NCBI RefSeq assembly: GCF_003318165.1
Contig: NZ_QOCB01000079.1
Location: 1-38,144 of the forward strand
Direction of reading: 5' to 3'
DNA: 38,144 nt
From: Psychromonas sp. B3M02
GTDB taxonomy: Bacteria > Pseudomonadota > Gammaproteobacteria > Enterobacterales > Psychromonadaceae
Shown here: positions 35,182 to 38,144 of the stretch, in pieces
How positions within the stretch are numbered: the stretch's first letter is position 1
Layout of the letters: every line of letters begins with the position of its first letter
Program-made: the position numbers and the translations under genes
The notes under the pieces: generated by a model
What the model was told of the DNA's origin: nothing
The model's input: the letters and a program-made list of their open reading frames with translations, nothing else
The model's database searches: none

Positions 35182-36054
35182 ATGAAACAAAAGATTTTTT
35201 CTTTCGTCAGTGTATTTGCGATCGTGATTGCGGTTTGGTATCTCGCAGCCTTACTGATGAATGGTAATCAACTGATTAATAACCTAGAGCGCAAAAATCA
35301 ATCCTGGACCTATCAGCAGATTATTGCAGGTGCTTACGACGTAAAGCGCCCAATGTTGCCTGCACCTCATCAAGTGGGACAAGAGTTGATCAAGTCGATT
35401 ATTGATCGCCCAGTAACCTCTAAACGTTCTTTAATCTACCATGCACAAATTACCCTCAATTCTACCTTGTTAGGTTTTGTATTTGGCTCTTTGTTAGGTA
35501 TTTTAATTGCCGTGGGCATAGTACATAACAAAACCTTAGAGTCGAGCTTAATGCCCTGGGTGATTGCCTCACAAACGATTCCTATCCTAGCTATTGCCCC
35601 CATGATAGTGGTGGTATTAGGCGCAATTAACATTACTGGTGTGATCCCTAAAGCGATTATCTCTATGTATTTGTCCTTCTTTCCGGTCACCATTGCCATG
35701 GTAAAAGGCTTGCGTTCATCGGATAAATTACATGAAGAGTTAATGCACACCTACAGTGCTACCGCTAAGGATATCTTCTGGAAGTTACGTTGGTATTCAG
35801 CACAACCTTACCTGTTTGCAAGTTTAAAAGTGGCAATTGCCGCTGCATTAGTCGGTGCGATTGTCGCTGAATTACCTACTGGTGCACAGGGTGGATTGGG
35901 TGCTCGTTTACTGAGTGGCTCCTATTATGGTCAAACCGAACAAATCTGGTCAGCACTGATCGTTGCCGCAACGTTGGGATCTATTTTAGTCTGGTTAGTA
36001 GGGATTGCAGAAAGAGTGCTGTTGCGCCGCCGAGGAGAGCTTGATCATGCCTAA
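35182..36054 (+). CDS. ABC importer permease, NitT/TauT type (first)
   Basis: A 290-residue inner-membrane permease with an N-terminal anchor helix, a periplasmic segment (about 30-80), and a BPD_transp domain (about 85-275). The ATPase-contacting EAA-like loop is LMHTYSATAKDIFWKLRW, in its usual place before the last three helices. Its last eight bases overlap the next permease, which is a strong sign of translational coupling. With the second permease it probably forms a heterodimer. Confidence 0.9.
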   Translation: MKQKIFSFVSVFAIVIAVWYLAALLMNGNQLINNLERKNQSWTYQQIIAGAYDVKRPMLPAPHQVGQELIKSIIDRPVTSKRSLIYHAQITLNSTLLGFVFGSLLGILIAVGIVHNKTLESSLMPWVIASQTIPILAIAPMIVVVLGAINITGVIPKAIISMYLSFFPVTIAMVKGLRSSDKLHEELMHTYSATAKDIFWKLRWYSAQPYLFASLKVAIAAALVGAIVAELPTGAQGGLGARLLSGSYYGQTEQIWSALIVAATLGSILVWLVGIAERVLLRRRGELDHA

Positions 36055-36997
36055 AACATTAAAAAATTGTATCTATATCGCTTTAATTGTACTGCAATTA
36101 GGGTTAGTGGTGTTTAGTGAAACGGGTTTCTATCATGCCTTCTCACCTTCAGTTTTATTATTAATCGCAGCGGCCTACAGTATGGCTAAATTATTAGGAC
36201 AGTTAACTAATCTAGAAACTAAATACAAATACATTAAACCAATCATTCCAACTTTATTCGCTTTTATGCTGATATTAACCTGGGAAAGTATTGTTCAAGG
36301 TTATGCTATTTCGCCTATTTTAATGCCTGCACCCAGCAACATATTCCATGCGTTGATCAGTAATATTCCGATGCTCTGGGCTGACTTTAAACAAACCTAC
36401 TTAAAAGCGGTATTGGCGGGATATATCATAGGGTGTTTATCGGGCTTTCTAGTGGCGCAATGGGCAGTCAGGAATAAAGTACTGCAGGATGCACTGATGC
36501 CATTGGGCAACTTTATGTCTGCGATTCCGATTGTGGGTATCGCACCAATCATGGTGATGTGGTTTGGTTTTGACTGGCAGTCTAAAGCCGCAGTGATTGT
36601 GATAATGACCTTCTTCCCGATGTTCATTAATACCCTAACGGGTTTGCAATCCACCGATGCACTACATAAAGATTTGATGCACACTTATGCCGCTAAAAAA
36701 TCACAAATATTCTTTAAGAACCAATTACCTCATGCCCTTCCGTTTATCTTTAATGCATTGAAATTAAACTCTGCATTAGCCTTAATCGGCGCGATCGTTG
36801 CTGAATTCTTTGGCACACCTATCGTTGGCATGGGATTTCGAATTTCGACCGAGGTAGGTCGAATGAATATGGACTTGGTATGGGCCACTATTGTGGTGGC
36901 CGCGATAGCGGGTTCATTAAGTTATGGGGCACTTGCTTTATTAGAGAAGTCCTTATTGTTTTGGCACCCCTCGTACCGAGAAGGTAAAAACAGTTAA
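36047..36997 (+). CDS. ABC importer permease, NitT/TauT type (second)
   Basis: A 316-residue permease with two extra N-terminal helices (about 5-50) before the usual six-helix domain. Its EAA-like loop is LMHTYAAKKSQIFFKNQLPH, homologous to that of the first permease. The GAGGAGA before the ATG at 36047 lies inside the end of the first permease gene, giving an 8-base overlap. An in-frame start at 36005 would overlap more and has no such site. Confidence 0.9.
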   Translation: MPKTLKNCIYIALIVLQLGLVVFSETGFYHAFSPSVLLLIAAAYSMAKLLGQLTNLETKYKYIKPIIPTLFAFMLILTWESIVQGYAISPILMPAPSNIFHALISNIPMLWADFKQTYLKAVLAGYIIGCLSGFLVAQWAVRNKVLQDALMPLGNFMSAIPIVGIAPIMVMWFGFDWQSKAAVIVIMTFFPMFINTLTGLQSTDALHKDLMHTYAAKKSQIFFKNQLPHALPFIFNALKLNSALALIGAIVAEFFGTPIVGMGFRISTEVGRMNMDLVWATIVVAAIAGSLSYGALALLEKSLLFWHPSYREGKNS

Positions 36998-37079
36998 TGC
37001 TATCTAATTAATTCAATAACAGTAGGACATTGAATTCAATTAGTTTTACGTCACTTTACAATAGAAAAGGGAATAAACT

Positions 37080-38081
37080 ATGAAAAGAACGCTAATCACA
37101 CTCGCAACGGGCGCCGCTTTATTTGCATCAAGCTTTAGCGCTAGTGCAGCAGATAAACTGACACTGCAATTAAAATGGGTAACACAAGCTCAATTTGCAG
37201 GCTATTACGCCGCTTTAGAGAATGGTTACTATAAAGACGAAGGCATTGACCTTTCTATTAAACCCGGTGGCCCTGATATTGCACCTGCTCAAGTATTAGC
37301 AGGCGGTGGTGCAGACGTTATTGTGGATTGGTTACCTTCCGCATTAGCAACACGTGAAAAAGGCTTACCTATGGTCAATATCTCTCAGGTTTACAGTAAA
37401 TCTGGGATGATGCTGACCTGTTTAAAGTCCAGTGGCATCAAAACATCGGCTGACTTTAAAGGGAAAACCCTTGGCGTCTGGTTCTTTGGTAATGAGTACC
37501 CATTCCTTAGCTGGATGTCACAGCTAGGTTACCCAACCACAGGCGGTGACGAGGGTGTAACTGTCTTAAAACAAGGCTTTAATGTTGACCCAATCTTCCA
37601 AGGACAAGCAGATTGTGTCTCGACCATGACCTACAATGAATACGGTCAAATCATGGATGGCGGTTTAACACCTGAAGAGTTAGTACTATTTAAGTATGAA
37701 GATGAAGGTGTGGCGACTTTAGAAGATGGTTTATACGTACTTGAAGAAGACTTAAAAGACGACAAGAAAGTAGAAACCTACGCTAAATTCTTAAAAGCAT
37801 CATTAAAAGGTTGGAAATGGGCAGCAGACAACCCTGAAGAAGCCGCTATGATCGTCCTAGAGTATGATGACACAGGTGCGCAAACTGAAGCTCATCAAAT
37901 CCGTATGATGACGGAAGTCGCTAAGTTATTAGGCTCAGGTGATGATATGGGTTATTTAGATCCAGCTGCATTTGACCGTACAGTGGATATTTTATTAAGC
38001 AGTGACTCAGCACCTGTTATCACTAAAAAACCAGTGGGTGCCTACTCGCATATTGTTTATGACAAATACAAAGAGCTTTAA
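37080..38081 (+). CDS. NMT1/THI5-like periplasmic substrate-binding protein of the ABC importer
   Basis: A 333-residue protein with a signal peptide (cleavage near ASA-ADK). The mature part shows the NMT1/THI5 (ThiY-like) pattern: LTLQLKWVTQAQFAGYYAA, NGYYKDEGIDLSIKPGG, DWLPSALATREKG, and GKTLGVWFFGNEY. ThiY relatives bind formylaminopyrimidine. In a uracil catabolic operon this one probably captures a pyrimidine, dihydropyrimidine or ureido compound. GGGAA precedes the ATG. Its stop codon's last base is also the first base of the MITE-like repeat that follows, so the element may influence the 3' end of this mRNA. Confidence 0.92.
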   Translation: MKRTLITLATGAALFASSFSASAADKLTLQLKWVTQAQFAGYYAALENGYYKDEGIDLSIKPGGPDIAPAQVLAGGGADVIVDWLPSALATREKGLPMVNISQVYSKSGMMLTCLKSSGIKTSADFKGKTLGVWFFGNEYPFLSWMSQLGYPTTGGDEGVTVLKQGFNVDPIFQGQADCVSTMTYNEYGQIMDGGLTPEELVLFKYEDEGVATLEDGLYVLEEDLKDDKKVETYAKFLKASLKGWKWAADNPEEAAMIVLEYDDTGAQTEAHQIRMMTEVAKLLGSGDDMGYLDPAAFDRTVDILLSSDSAPVITKKPVGAYSHIVYDKYKEL

Positions 38082-38144
38082 TACCAATTGTATTAAATAA
38101 CTGAGCTAAATTTTGCGCCGGAAAAATGGCTTAGTTTGAGGCGT
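38081..38144. mobile_element. MITE-like element, copy 2 (cut by the window end)
   Basis: 64 bp identical to positions 3-66 except one base (GAGCTA here, GATCTA in copy 1). Only the left end is visible. It begins at the last base of the binding-protein stop codon. The near identity to copy 1 suggests recent spread. Confidence 0.85.

Noticed and set aside
37029-37040. 12-bp palindrome ATTGAATTCAAT before the binding-protein gene
   Set aside because: Short, AT-rich and inside an operon gap. No spacing or motif ties it to a regulator.

Overview
The window is AT-rich chromosomal DNA that reads as a cold-marine gammaproteobacterium. A Psychromonas- or Moritella-like genus is the best guess, from AT-rich codon use, a Vibrio/Alteromonadales-type DUF2999 protein, an Npsr-type persulfide reductase and RutR/CRP/Fur-like operators. 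The genus is inference. No rRNA, tRNA, CRISPR array, phage gene or transposase is visible. The same short inverted-repeat element (MITE-like, about 162 bp, no ORF) occurs at both window edges in the same orientation. A divergent relative lies near 4.8-5.0 kb.

Layout. 0.2-2.9 kb: YceI-like exported protein, a degenerate EAL-HDOD protein and a small DUF2999 protein. 3.0-6.2 kb: a reactive-sulfur module with a CoA-disulfide/persulfide reductase-rhodanese fusion, divergent from a BigR/SqrR-like ArsR repressor and two half-size YeeE/YedE sulfur transporters. 6.4-10.7 kb: a four-gene signalling operon on the minus strand (PhnD-like binding protein, PAS-PAS histidine kinase, single-domain receiver, HD-GYP protein). 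11-15.1 kb: MFS transporter with a CRP-like site, DUF3047 protein, BASS-family symporter and an EamA permease. 15.3-16.8 kb: gloA-nemA electrophile detoxification pair. 17.2-18.6 kb: YHYH lipoprotein plus a small exported four-cysteine protein. 18.8-24.3 kb: MscS channel, PepSY-TM protein, a second EamA permease and a seven-repeat RCC1 lipoprotein with a Fur-like box at its promoter.

24.5-38.1 kb is a complete reductive pyrimidine (uracil/thymine) catabolic locus. PreT-PreA reduces the base, HydA opens the ring and a Zn amidase releases beta-alanine (or beta-aminoisobutyrate). An aminotransferase then makes the semialdehyde and MmsA converts it to acetyl-CoA or propionyl-CoA. A four-gene ABC importer with an NMT1/THI5-type binding protein is linked to hydA. 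A RutR-like TetR regulator sits in the middle. Four copies of a 16-bp near-palindrome resembling the RutR operator lie in the two divergent promoter regions, so one repressor probably controls the whole locus.

Most interesting points: the RutR-type operators on a Pyd (not Rut) locus, the binding-protein/kinase/receiver/HD-GYP operon as a possible ligand-to-c-di-GMP relay, the persulfide module with its triple inverted-repeat operator and MITE-derived promoter end, and the Fur-box RCC1 lipoprotein.
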